From Neodiprion pinetum (taxonomy: Eukaryota; Arthropoda; Insecta; Hymenoptera; Diprionidae), in the NCBI RefSeq assembly GCF_021155775.2, contig NC_060237.1, positions 17,196,970 to 17,260,969 of the forward strand: a stretch of DNA of 64,000 bases, read 5' to 3'. The position numbers were made by a program, and so were the translations under genes. Numbering within the stretch: the first letter of the stretch is position 1; each line of letters opens with the position of its first letter. Positions 13,541 to 24,065 of this stretch are shown here, one piece after another. Below the pieces are notes generated by a model, which made no database searches, had not been told where the DNA came from, and saw only the letters and a list, made by a program, of their open reading frames with translations.

Positions 13541-13710
13541 CGTGTATCGAGGTTTGTGTCATGTTTCCTGAGATGCCCGCAGATACAGTCGAAGGCCCTT
13601 ATGCATAGGTATAATACACTGCGGGCCCCGGCGGACATCTCAGGAGTCGACGCGGACTTCTTCAATGAGTTTGTAAATTGAAAGGATTTTTTCTTCCTCC
13701 GTGTTACGAG

Positions 13711-13842
13711 GGCTGCGGAGCCGTGGGCGAAATGCTCGAGGGCGACGAGGAGCCCTCGGTTATACCGACCCTCGACCCTTTCTTAATTAAGAAGAAGACG
13801 GTCGTCGAGGCGAACTGTCCGCCCTGCGAGCGGCATTCGCGG
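13711..13842 (+). CDS. Candidate internal exon, unknown protein (44 codons)
   Basis: A pyrimidine-rich tract (ttttttcttcctcc) followed by acgag could be a splice acceptor. From 13711 the frame reads GCGAVGEMLEGDEEPSVIPT, then an acidic/Lys-rich stretch and ANCPPCERHSR, ending at CGG followed by GTAGGT at 13843, a plausible donor. Both boundaries fall in phase 0. Many codons end in G or C, against AT-rich flanks. The four Cys (including CPPC) suggest a secreted or extracellular segment, but I do not recognise the family. Against it: the acceptor is GAG rather than the preferred CAG/TAG, and opposite-strand frames are open too. It could be a GC-rich conserved non-coding block. Confidence 0.35.
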
Positions 13843-13867
13843 GTAGGTATAAGATTTTCGGACGGGT

Positions 13868-13879
13868 GTATATAAAAGG
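13868..13879 (+). promoter_or_regulatory. TATA-box-like motif
   Basis: TATATAAAAGG with GC-rich sequence on both sides matches the metazoan TATA consensus. No clear initiator is visible 25-35 bp downstream. The position just after the candidate exon donor makes it either an intronic promoter or chance. Confidence 0.2.
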
Positions 13880-14502
13880 AGGTGCGGGCAAATTCTCGGC
13901 ATCGCTGTCGTTTCCTTGGCGACGAGGACGAAGATGTCATAACACGAGGCGGGAAGAGGAACTCGGCTGTGTGCGGCCTTTGTGCCTCGGAAACGTTTAT
14001 TGTGCTCGATGGAGATAAATGGCTTTTTCTCGGGCGTCGCACCGGCTGCAAAGGGCTTCATGCCGGATTTTTTCGTTACACACGGAGGCTCCGTGCCGTT
14101 GCCATACCCGTCGACGTCCCGACGTCGTCCTGCGCAAATACACTGGAAAGTCCTTGGCAACGGTTCTTGAGCCGCAACTGTTTGTGCATACGATTGTGTT
14201 TACTCACTGTAAATATTGTTATAATGTGGCGGGCAACGTGGAGAGGCGTATGTATGTACATACGTATGAATTACTCTTTGAGCAAATGTTGTCTCGGAAA
14301 ATATACCCACGTTGTACCTGTGTGACCGTATAGGACTACAGGCGTATGAATTTACCCGCAACCACGATCCGCTTCTCATCCGCGTTCCAACTGCAGCTAC
14401 TGGAAGAAAATTCCGTCGATCATTTTCCAGTCTATCCTCAAGCTATCATTTTTCGATTATCCAAAACAAAGCGTGTTGTGAAGCGGAGAAAGGTAGCCAT
14501 GT
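13880..14502. other. GC-rich block, overlapping open frames, no gene recognised
   Basis: Plus frames of 147, 62 and 104 codons and minus frames of 115 and 125 codons overlap at 13704-14333. No single frame stands out. The 147-codon frame starts at GTG rather than ATG. Composition alone can explain the lack of stops. Confidence 0.35.
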
Positions 14503-14897
14503 GCCAAAAAGAAACGTTGAAACACCTGGCTGTTTGAAACACCTACTACGCATGCGCGAAATGACTGAACTCTATTGGATGACGAAACGGTGTCGCGGCA
14601 ACATATTCGTCTGGAAGGCAAGGGTGCCAACTTACTGGAAATTGAGCGTCAGGTACCAAACTCCGCCGCGTCAAATGGCGAATCGATGTTATGTTGTTGT
14701 TATAACTCCTAGCGGTCACAATTGATCTGTTAGTAAGGAAATCTTCTTACCCTTAAAACATTCACGTCAATTTCATAACCTCCAGAAGGTCCCGTTTGAT
14801 AACTGAAGTTTGAGATGGCCAGTCTGCGTAAGAAGACGACGCAGAACGCGCAGGCATTCGGGCGCTCAATCTGCTAAGTATCGCCGTTTCTTTTTGG
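14503..14897 (+). mobile_element. Family A MITE, full-length copy
   Basis: Left end CCAAAAAGAAACGTTGAAAC and right end (reverse complement) CCAAAAAGAAACGGCGATAC are inverted repeats of each other. CGCATGCGC lies 46 bp inside the left end (14549-14557). The body shares the gaactctattgg and gccaacttact blocks with the copies at 17461 and 60359. TG flanks both sides, where other copies have TA, so the target duplication may be TG here or a decayed TA. About 395 bp, no transposase. Confidence 0.75.
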
Positions 14898-15310
14898 TGC
14901 AACAAACTCTTTTCCGAAAATATCTAAATGCCTGAACTTCAGGCTGCTGTAGTTACAGATTCTTCACAGCTTGCTGGTAGATAGAGAACCGCTGCTCTGA
15001 ATGATAATCTACGGAAAGTCTGCTTTACGTGCTTATTATACCAGAGAAACATCTGCAGAAGAAGTTCTATAGTCGGCTTGGTAGTTAAACCAAGAAAATT
15101 TCCTGTATATGACTGTAGAACGTATAAATATCCGTACAAGCGTATAATTGAGAACAAATTGGATGTTGCATAATACACAGAGGAGAATTGAGCGGTTTGA
15201 ATTTCACCAAGGATCGAAGAGTCGATCTTACAATTAGCATCGAAGCGTAACATATGAAGCATGCAATAAAGAGCGTATGTACGTACTTAGTAAATAGGGG
15301 AATAGATTAC

Positions 15311-15328
15311 GCAATTGGTACCAATTGC
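15311..15328. repeat. 18-bp perfect palindrome
   Basis: GCAATTGGTACCAATTGC reads identically on both strands. It lies 110 bp left of the large hairpin at 15438-15659 but is not part of its arms. Confidence 0.85.
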
Positions 15329-15437
15329 TTTTTATGAAAGCGGCAGCTTGTTATTGGGCTTCAGTCGTGACGATATTCATCCCAATAAACGTGATATCGC
15401 ATTCGCGAATCGACTGTTAATAAGCCCGCAGTAGGTT

Positions 15438-15659
15438 CAGTTATGTTTATTAATGCCTTGGGCTTCCGGCTAACTTGTTTTCGGTCCAAAACAAAATGCG
15501 AGTTCGATTCTACACGAATTATGTGACAATGACTCCCAATTTCTCACGGCGGCTCCATCGCTAGTCATTATCACGTAATTCGTATGGAATCAAGCTTGCA
15601 TTTTGTTTCGAACCGAAAACAAGTTAGCCGGAAGCCCAAGGCATTAATGAACGTTACTG
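15438..15659. repeat. Long near-perfect hairpin (97-bp arms, 28-bp spacer)
   Basis: The left arm (15438-15534) and right arm (15563-15659) are reverse complements at about 85 of 97 positions. Twenty or more consecutive bases match in the taatgccttgggcttccggc block and again in the aacttgttttcgg block. All but one difference are transitions, several at CpG versus TpG/CpA. Outer sequence shows no similarity, so the pairing stops sharply at CAGT. It could be a short palindromic MITE, a snap-back duplication or a hairpin RNA precursor. The 64-codon frame over the right arm (15584-15778) is not supported as a gene. Confidence 0.9.
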
Positions 15660-16525
15660 CAGAGAAATATATAGCCGTGTCGAAGATGCCACCGTTCGCT
15701 TATCATCCCGAGACTACAAAGCGAATGAAAGAACTGAGTGGAAAAAAGAATAGTGAAAAGAAAATGGTGAGACAATAATACCGTAAACGTTTGCCTGACA
15801 TTCTGTCACGTGCATAAATAAATCCTAGAACGGAGACAAAAGCTTATCTGTCATCTGGTAGGTGGTATAAGGCGGCCGTCCGCGATGAGATTGGCGAAGA
15901 GTAATGCGTCTCCAGTCCGGGTAATTGACACGTTCGACTGGCTTTTGCGTCCAATTTCCTCGAACTACCAAATAGCCCTTCCATTACGAAAGCCTGCCGA
16001 GAGTGGAAGAGCGATGGAGAATGCCGGGGGCGCGGAGGACGGAACCCGATGGGACGGAGAGAGGCTTTACAGAATTACTGGCCGAATTGATATTATCTCC
16101 GGATAATGTACCGTTGTCGCTCCTCATCCCAGGGCGCATCGAGCCCCCCCCCCCCCCCCCCCCTCTTTCCCCGCGACCTAGGTCAGGGTTGGGAACCCGG
16201 AAAGCTCGAAGCACGTACCTACTCGGCGTTGAGTGTCTGCGGGGGCGGAGATGGCCCGCCGCTTTGCCGCCCTCTAAGCTGCCTTATTGCCGAAGGTTAT
16301 AGCCGTCTAATGACATTCTAATTTCCCAGGGAATGAAGAGATGCGTGTGCGCGGGTGGTGAAAACTCCTCAAGTTTATTTCACCCGGGAAAATACCATTC
16401 TCGCAAGTTTTTACCTTTCCCATTCGAAAGGGGGTCGAGCCAACAGCGGCTGAACCCGTAAGATAAAATCGGTTCTTTATATTCAGAGTTTTAGTACGGA
16501 CTTTGGTTTTATATCCCGGTAATGA
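15660..16525. other. Non-coding stretch with C20 tract
   Basis: GC-richer DNA with overlapping frames of up to 99 codons on both strands (15885-16302). The frames cross the poly-C run, where they read as poly-Pro or poly-Gly, which argues against a real gene. Confidence 0.45.
16144..16163. repeat. Poly-C tract (C20)
   Basis: Twenty consecutive C followed by a CT-rich segment. G-quadruplex potential on the minus strand and i-motif potential on the plus strand. Confidence 0.9.
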
Positions 16526-16882
16526 GTGTTACACGGAAAGCTGTGGGATGAGCGACAGCTTTGCAGACTTCTAAATTTCACGAAGAAATCGAACCGTAGA
16601 ATCGATGTACCGACGGAGAGGAAATCGTCAAAGTTCTGGTACTATTCACCCAACGAATTATTCCGGAGGGATGTGGGACGTAGCAAAAACAGATTTGTCC
16701 AAGGCGCGAAAGTCTGCGTTGAGGTCAATTCTGACGAAATTTTCACTCACAGTTTGCTGGATCCTCAAAGTTTCCGGGCTAAGATTTTTCAGTTGGTGGA
16801 AATGAAATTTTGTCACAGAAGGCATATCAATTTCTGCACTATGACTCCGACAAACGTAACTATATATTGGTTTGTCAGATGA
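16526..16882 (+). CDS. Hypothetical open frame, 118 codons, protein-like composition
   Basis: A stop-to-stop frame in only moderately GC-rich DNA. The residue mix is balanced, with many Lys/Arg/Phe/Asp and no low complexity, for example FVQGAKVCVEVNSDEIF near residues 60-75. The upstream codon is a stop and the first codon is GTG; the only ATGs lie far inside. It would therefore have to be an exon or a pseudogene fragment. No domain, clear acceptor or promoter was identified. It may be chance or a decayed element fragment. Confidence 0.15.
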   Translation: MLHGKLWDERQLCRLLNFTKKSNRRIDVPTERKSSKFWYYSPNELFRRDVGRSKNRFVQGAKVCVEVNSDEIFTHSLLDPQSFRAKIFQLVEMKFCHRRHINFCTMTPTNVTIYWFVR

Positions 16883-17134
16883 TCTGAATAAATTTTCCCT
16901 TCCGAAACACCGATTATATTTCTTTGCACATCCGAGGTGTCGGTGGATTCTTAAGTAAATTCATTTCTACCGAATACCGCACAAGAAGCGTTCATCGACG
17001 TGTGAAATGCTCTTGGATAACTCATCGTGGTTGTGTATTCTGCCGTTTAGTGTAACTATAGATGTGTCACGCCCACCATAAGGATCCGATCTCAGACACG
17101 ACTTGATTTCCTACTTTGGAAAAAATATTCCTGA

Positions 17135-17140
<6 letters not shown>

Positions 17141-17199
<59 letters not shown>

Positions 17200-17208
17200 A
17201 TGAGAGAT

Positions 17209-17239
<31 letters not shown>

Positions 17240-17319
17240 GAGAGAGAGAGAGGGAGAGAGAGAGAGAGAGAGAGAGAGAAGAGAGGGAGAGAGAGAGAGA
17301 GAGAGGAGGAGAGAGAGGT

Positions 17320-17352
<33 letters not shown>

Positions 17353-17397
17353 AGGAGGGATAGATGAGAAGAGAGAGAGAGAGAGAGAGAGAGAGGA
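17141..17397 (+). repeat. Long GA-rich purine tract (~257 bp)
   Basis: Almost entirely G and A on the plus strand, built of GA runs broken by GG or single T bases, after a short TGTG lead-in. On the minus strand it reads as Ser/Leu repeats, so the 149-codon minus frame at 17111-17560 is an artefact. Mirror-symmetric purine tracts of this length can form triplex (H-DNA). Confidence 0.95.
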
Positions 17398-17460
17398 ATA
17401 CGCGGAGTTCGGGTACTGTTAAACTCCGAAAAAAGTTGTCATTTAATACACGGTCGTATA

Positions 17461-17888
17461 CCCAAGATGAAATGGTGAAAGTTAGCAGACTGCGCATGCG
17501 CATGAGACGATTGAACTCTACTGGTCCAGTGAGACCTCGCCACAATATATTCGCCTGCAAGGCAGAGGAGCCAACTTGCTCGATACGGGGCAGGAGATGT
17601 CGAAACTCTTGCGCGTCGCGTAGCGAATTGAGGTTATGTTGTTAGAGTGACTCGTAGCAGTCATCGGTAATCGATTAGTTGAGAATAAAAAGTTCTCCAA
17701 AACCATCTCGAAACACTGCTTCGATCACGTGGGATCTACTTAACCTAGAAAAAATTGCGTCGTCTACATGAATGCCACAAGGCGCGTTTGACTTGCTGTG
17801 GCCAGCCTGCTTGAGAAAACGTTGAAGGTGGCGCATGCGCAGTTAGTCACTTACGATCACCTTGCCAACTTTTACAATTTTCTCTCTG
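17461..17888 (+). mobile_element. Family A MITE, full-length copy
   Basis: Flanked on both sides by TA (17459-17460 and 17889-17890). Left end CCCAAGATGAAATGGTGAAA and inverted right end CAGAGAGAAAATTGTAAAAG are similar. GCGCATGCGC palindromes lie near both ends (17491-17502 and 17831-17841). The body carries the family blocks gaactctactgg, cctgcaaggcagaggagcc and tgactcgtagcagtc. The TA duplication suggests the IS630/Tc1/mariner group, but no transposase is present. About 428 bp, starting 60 bp right of the GA tract. Confidence 0.8.
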
Positions 17889-19121
17889 TATAGTGTAGGT
17901 AGGATTTATGGAGATGAAGGTTATTTGACTGGATTTTAGTCACACGCACAGTTGAACGTGGCGATATTATCCAAAGGTTACCTGAAAATCAAAGAAATGG
18001 GATGTATTTTTCTAGAGAGAGAACTCTTGCGCATCAAGTCGATTTCTTTTTTTTTCCTCATCTGTTCCTGATAACAACGCCACGGCACAGAGATATCACG
18101 AACTAACTTGAATCGCCGATAAGTGTTCTACTAAAAACTAAACGGCCTACTCGTTCCATTAAACAAATTAAACGAATGCTGCAATCTACGTCAAACCTAA
18201 GAAATAATCGTTGCTCATTTGCATCAAAGAAAACAGCGAGATTTTTCTCAGTTAAAATGCCCGCAGTTAACCTTGCAGAAATTATACGTTCGCGCTGATG
18301 TTTGCAAAAAACAAACTAGAAATAAACCGTACGTTTTTTCCAACTCAGGATATACGTTTGTGTTGTAATGACGAGGCTGTATTACACTTGTTCAGGAGAA
18401 TGTTGCGGCACGATACAGTAATTGCAGTGAGTGAAAATACTTTACTCCGCTGTTGCGCTGACCAGAGAGATCCAGTGACTTTTACAATCTTGAAAAATAG
18501 TATAAAATGCCAAGCGATTTTTTTGAAACAGCAAAAATACTGATCGTTGAGGTATTTCAACGATTCAAATTATAGGTCCCGGATTCAAGGTATAAGGTGC
18601 CCGAAACCGGGATTGGAAGTAAGATATATACATTTAAAAACGTGCGGGAGAAATCTGGAAATAATTTGTGCAACGCCTTCGGTAGTAAATTCAGATTCAA
18701 ATACGCCGCGAGTTTCGGGAGGTGATAGTTTAACTGCAGTCGTATAGCGCCGGGTCGTAAAATTAAAATGTATACGACCCACCCAACGTGAATTTCCATC
18801 CACAACCGATTGAAATTTTGTCTCTTTGTAGCCGTCTGATGACGCGTCGAGCTGTGTCGACAATTTCGAGCTGAAGAAGACACTTGAACGATCCTCTGGG
18901 CTCCTAGCTCATAATCGCTTCATTCTCTTACACTCAATGCCGCGCATTATGCAGAGGAAAATTTCAGGATGACAGAAGTTGAAGTGCCACTACAGAACTG
19001 TTGTAAGTGTCATGTCGAAAGTGGCAATCGACGGATTCCAGTGGAGAAGTTGCAAGCTCGTCCTTTTCGAAGAATCTACATAAATTTATGTTAGAGTCTG
19101 ATTCAATTCAAGAGTGCTATA
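17889..19121. other. Non-coding stretch, no gene recognised
   Basis: Overlapping frames of 66-108 codons on both strands around 18300-18880, none dominant and none recognisable. Confidence 0.5.
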
Positions 19122-19840
19122 TGGGGCATTCCACGTCAACCATTTTAGGTTTTGATAAAAAAATTTGTATGCAGTTATTTCAACACCAAAACAGTACCCT
19201 GAATTTTTTCATATTTTTTGGGTTAAATTTATTTTACTTATGATTTTTGAAAATCAACAAGTCTCACCGTAACTTAAAAATCTGAACAAATTTTCTAAAA
19301 TCATGTATCAGAAATAAAAATTTTTTAACCCAGGTCCAGGGTGGGCTAGAGTTACGTTCTTATTTTTTTTGATTTGTTTTCGGATGAAAAAATTTTATTG
19401 AAAAAAAATTAGAGTAAGAGTCAGTTTACTATGCACGGCTGCTCCAACATTTTCATATTTAATACGAATTTGAGAATTATTTCAGATTTTTCCAAAACAA
19501 ATTATTGGCAATTATTCATCACGGAAAAAAAAAACTTTTTGGAAAAATCTGAAAAAATCTTGGGTCATGTATAAAAATGTTTGAGCAGCGGCCCACAAAA
19601 GATTGAAAATCGCTTCTATTTTTTTCAGTTTTAAATATTTTACATCTGATGCAGGATTTTTGAGAATTAAAAAAATTTTTTAATTTACGATCAAAGATAT
19701 GCTGATTTTCAAAAAGCACAAATCAATCAGATTTCGTCAAAAAAATCTGTACCGGGGTTGGGACAATTCTATAAAATTTTTTTAACAAAGTTGAAAATGG
19801 CGAGCGTCCGACGTTGGTTGAGTTGGCAGACAATGCCTCA
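19122..19840. mobile_element. Foldback element with TA flanks (719 bp)
   Basis: Left end TGGGGCATTCCACGTCAACC and inverted right end TGAGGCATTGTCTGCCAACT share the outer words and later CAACC. TA flanks both sides (19120-19121 and 19841-19842). Sub-terminal parts are T/A-rich and partly complementary. The arms are imperfect, so this is an old or loosely conserved non-autonomous DNA transposon. It has no coding capacity. Confidence 0.5.
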
Positions 19841-22777
19841 TAAATATCATCGCGAATTTTATGTACAGCGATTCGGAGTTTGATAGCTGGCCCGTTAGTT
19901 CCGTGAAACTGAACATTGAGAATTCACTGAAATTGTCGAAATCTCAAGAGTTTATACCTCAAGTTTCACAGTCTCAGGTATTCAAGCAAGGCATGGAGAT
20001 ATGGAAAACGAGCATCTCCTTGTAAAAGAACGAAAGCTGCAAGAAGCTGTCGCGTTCTTTTTCCTTTACACGGATCCACCATCCGTCCGTACGGTCGTTG
20101 TCTGGCGTCAGTGCGGAAAGGTTGGTATTCGGAGGCGAGTCACGAACTCGAGTAGGTACCTACCCACTGCATACATAGGCTGCGGAAGGTTTTCTTATTG
20201 TTAGCCTCGAAAATGGGCGCGGGTACTCTTAGTTTTAAAACTACCTGCAGAGAAACAGCAAATAACTGGAGTCCCATGGTGAAGTGCCGGAGTGTGTAAC
20301 GCTTGTCGCCAGCGAGAATCACGTATATAGAGATGCGCATGTACCCGAGAGGCACGTTAATGTGTAATATACGCTGGCAGAAGTGAGGCGGAGAGTGGAA
20401 CGGGCCAGAGTTACAATGCTCGTAACGTAACACCTTATACTTTTACCAACTCGAAAAACAACGGGGCTGAAATATACAACGAGCTAAAAGGGGTGTCATT
20501 AAGTACACGGAGTTAATCCTCGCAGTAACCCGTGGCACGACCTCTCCTCCCGGCGCCGACACGCCGGCGACGTAATAAACCCCTGACTGCCTCTCGGGAT
20601 CAAGTATAGTTTTGAGGGAGACGCCCCGCTCCCTCATCCCGTTACGAATTACGACAACCACGGAGCAGCTTCAAGATGCTTTTCGCCAAGTAGCAATTAG
20701 CTATGTTTATACTTACGTGTCGCTCGAGGGATGCTAACGACGAATGTTCAACACATCTGATACCATTCCCGGACCGCACGGTGCAAATTAATACTAGTAT
20801 CTAACGAAACTCGCCATTTGGCTTCGATAAGTAAATATATCTTAGTTTAAGGAAAAACGAACTACGACCTTCTATTTCTTGAGGATGAATGGGTCGCACC
20901 GGCTGAATCGATAGTGAATAAAATAGGAGAAATCCGTTTGACAAACATGAGAACGTCCCTGCGATTTAACAGAAAATAATATGAACAAATTCGAATGCTG
21001 CAGGCCTAAATGTCAAGAATTTGAGGGAAACTTGGATAATAAGAACGTTCAAAATGATTAAACCCCTGTTTTTTTCAGCCGAATATAACGTTTTTAAATT
21101 CATTCTGCTCGCTGACCAGATCTCCATAAATCTTTTAAAAAACACTTGAGAAATCTTACATCATGGTATAACACGCAAATGTACGCTGCACCGTACTTTC
21201 CTAAATCTATTTTTATTTACCCTGAAAAAGACTATACGCAAAAAAAACAAAAAAATCCAAGCGATTCTAGAGATCTCTATGGTGCAAAAGCCAGTTATGA
21301 AAATGAACAGTCACGAATGCACAATGTTTCTTTTTCTCGTGGTTGAGACTTTCAGGTATTTGAAACGTATTTTTTATTTGAGATTCAACATATTTTTATC
21401 ATTACCTTCAAATAACTCAATGAGAATTATTACTTTGAGAAATGACGGTTCAAGTCACACTATACGATTGCTTTAACAGTCGTGACATCAGTCGTACGAG
21501 GTGATCAGACGGTTTAAATACACCGTGTAACAGTGGTTGAATAATTCTCGCCCAAGGGTAGAAGCTTAAACACAGTTTTGCACTTTAAAGCAATAAAATA
21601 CGCTTACAAAGGTAGAGAATGAGAAATTAGTAAATATGACCTATTTAATCTTAAACCGAAGCAATCACTCCTGTCGGGTAAAAGTCAAAATATGGGTCGA
21701 ATTAGTCGATAGAAACATTTTATACTAAAATCGGCTTTTTCTGTTTTCCAAACTCGAATAACCGAAACAGGTATTTGTTATGCGAAATATTGAAATTGTA
21801 CTCCACGGATAATTGCGGTTGTACTCCAAGTAAAAAGTAAAAGCTAAACAGCGAGCAATTATCCGGATATTTTTTTCACCGATGAGCATCTCTCACATAT
21901 CTGATGCTTGTAAAAGAACATTTGTAATAAGATACAGTGAATTATTATTATCGTTTACCATAAAACTTAATTTCACCGTACATAAAACTCAGCGCTTACG
22001 TTGCTCCGAACAGAAAAGTAATTGAAGACCTTTTTTTCACCTCCACTTTTTAAAAACGAAGAGGCCGGTAAAAGGTAAAGGAACTTGCAAGATCGGCAAG
22101 GGAGAACGATCCTGAAACTTCACCACGCACGAACATGCAATGGGAGCAGCCGTACCGCAACTACACGTAATTATACCTCCGTTCACATGTATGTAAAAAA
22201 GTTCTAAGCCCATCCAACAATTCTAACGATAAGACCCATCCACCTATTCTCTAATTGGTTAATCGAGTTCTCGCGTTTACCGGTTACAGTACACGCAACT
22301 TAAACCCGCTTCAGGCATTTTTCCAAGAGGCTCGCAACTATGACGCGATATTTTTTACCGGGATTCGCCGCGAACCTGAAGATTGGGTGGGCAATAATCG
22401 AGAGCTCCATCTGGACTCGCAGATGGGTTACAACTCTCGAGAGTCGCAAAAGACGGCCAAAAGCGGATGCGACCATTTCTTGCCCGCATGGCTGCCGACT
22501 TATCCACGTAGGCAGAGGATCCAGGACGCGAAGAGCGTGAGCGTTCTTGTGGACCGTTCTGCTCTTCCTCGGACGATTTATTGCCGGGTATCGCCGCCGT
22601 TCCAGACTCCGTCCATTCTGTTTTTATCCCCGTAAAGCGACATTCACTCGGCAACGATAGCAGCAGATCCCTGATCATTCAACAGCGGGACGCGAAGACT
22701 GTTCGCAATAATCTCTGGGATGTCGAGTTTTTCCCAGAGTCGAAATTTTGCCATCGTTATTAACATGTTTTCACGTT
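19841..22777. other. Non-coding stretch, no gene recognised
   Basis: Mostly ordinary DNA. A GC-richer patch at 22255-22680 has a plus frame of 126 codons and a minus frame of 107 codons open together. Neither starts at a supported ATG with context, and neither matches a family I know. Confidence 0.5.
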
Positions 22778-23448
22778 GAGGAGGTTCAAGGCGAAAATCA
22801 ATACTTCGTACTAATTTTATAACGAGTCGTAGTCGTAGATTTGAGATCTATCAAATTATTGTATGCCACGTAAGAATTCTTTAAAAATATACAAAAATAT
22901 GAAAAATGCTGTAACTGTAAACAAAAATTTACTATTAGGTATCGGTGTTTTGTTTTGAATCGCTTCGAAGTGGTTACTAATCTAAAAAGTTTATTCGATT
23001 TCGCTCTATAATCGCTTTTTTTGTTATTCAGTAGAGTATTTTTCACGAAGTCAGTGAAGCAGACTTATTTTTGTACGAGTCAATCTAGTTTTAGAATTTG
23101 CCGATCATATTCAATACCATCGTGATGTTTTGAATTAAAATATTTAGTGATAACATCGTGATAAAACAGAGTATTTCAGAGAATTTGTGGAAAATGGTTT
23201 TTTGAATAAAAGGAGACATCGCGGATTGCAATGGAACAAATCAACTAGATTTTTCAATATTTTACAGCAATTTGAAATGAAGTATCGATATATCTAAGCT
23301 TTGGTTTATAATTCTAGTATTTTCTATTATTTTGTTTTTAAAGAGACATTCGTAGCTTATGAGTACAATAATTTGTTGACCACTCAATGTATAAATATTG
23401 CGTGGTAAATTGTGAAAAGTATCGAGTTTTTTCCAGCCAACCTCTTTA
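22778..23448. mobile_element. Family C foldback element, copy 2
   Basis: The left part (gaggttcaaggcgaaaatc, ggtatcggtgttttgttttg) pairs with the reverse complement of the right part (aaagaggttggctgg, tactagaattataaaccaaa). The right arm, reversed, closely follows the left arm of copy 1 at 4479-5045, including tagaattata and gatacttcatttcaaat. AT-rich with no gene. Boundaries are approximate; no clean target duplication. Confidence 0.6.
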
Positions 23449-23828
23449 AGGTATATTAAACAAAATGTTCACGGAATTAAATTTGCCTTAATGTATTCCT
23501 ACGTGTTGTTAAAAAATATCGAGTTTGTGTTGATTGATTCAGAGAACAAGAATTACATAAATTAGTACTGGCACGATACAGCACCGTAGTTGTCTATATC
23601 CTGGCACGTTTAACCGTCTAACAACAAGCGTAATTAGGAATTGTGACTCAAGTCTTCAAAATCCCCCCTGATCTCAGAAGCCGAAATCTATTTGTCATAA
23701 AGCAAGTTTTTCACAAAAGCAATTTGATCACATTTGACTGAGTGTAGAGATGGGGAAAAGGGTCCGTTGATCCGTTGACAAAGTTTTCTTCCACTCGATA
23801 AAATCTTTTCCTCACGAGCAAATAACTA

Positions 23829-24063
23829 CAGTAGCGCTCAAAAATATTCCGACAGTATGAAATTCGTTATTATTTTGATCCATCGTTTTTTCTTGTTTTT
23901 CTTTATTTTAACTTTATTTTTTAGCCAACGAGATTCAATTCTCTATAATTATATTGAACAACAAATTTCCTTCAGTAAAAAATAATATTAATTTTTATAT
24001 TTTATATCTTTTTATAACCAACTACGATTACGATATTTGTGATAATACTTTTGAGCGCTACTG
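23829..24063. mobile_element. Tc1-like MITE (235 bp)
   Basis: Both ends read CAGTAGCGCTCAAAA inward and are directly flanked by TA (23827-23828 and 24064-24065). CAGT-starting ends followed by TCAAAA.TATT, with TA target duplication, are typical of Tc1-like elements. The interior is short and AT-rich with no transposase, so the copy depends on an element elsewhere. The terminal 15 bases are identical, so the copy is not very old. Confidence 0.85.
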
Positions 24064-24065
24064 TA

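Noticed and set aside
13882..14325. 147-codon plus-strand frame
   Set aside because: GTG start, several competing frames on both strands, GC-rich DNA, and a downstream part rich in Cys/Arg/Tyr as typical of random frames.
15481..15520. GTTCGATTC word as tRNA B box
   Set aside because: No A box, acceptor stem or cloverleaf could be built around it; it belongs to the hairpin arm.
17111..17560. 149-codon minus-strand frame of Ser-Leu repeats
   Set aside because: It is the translation of the GA/CT microsatellite, not a protein gene.
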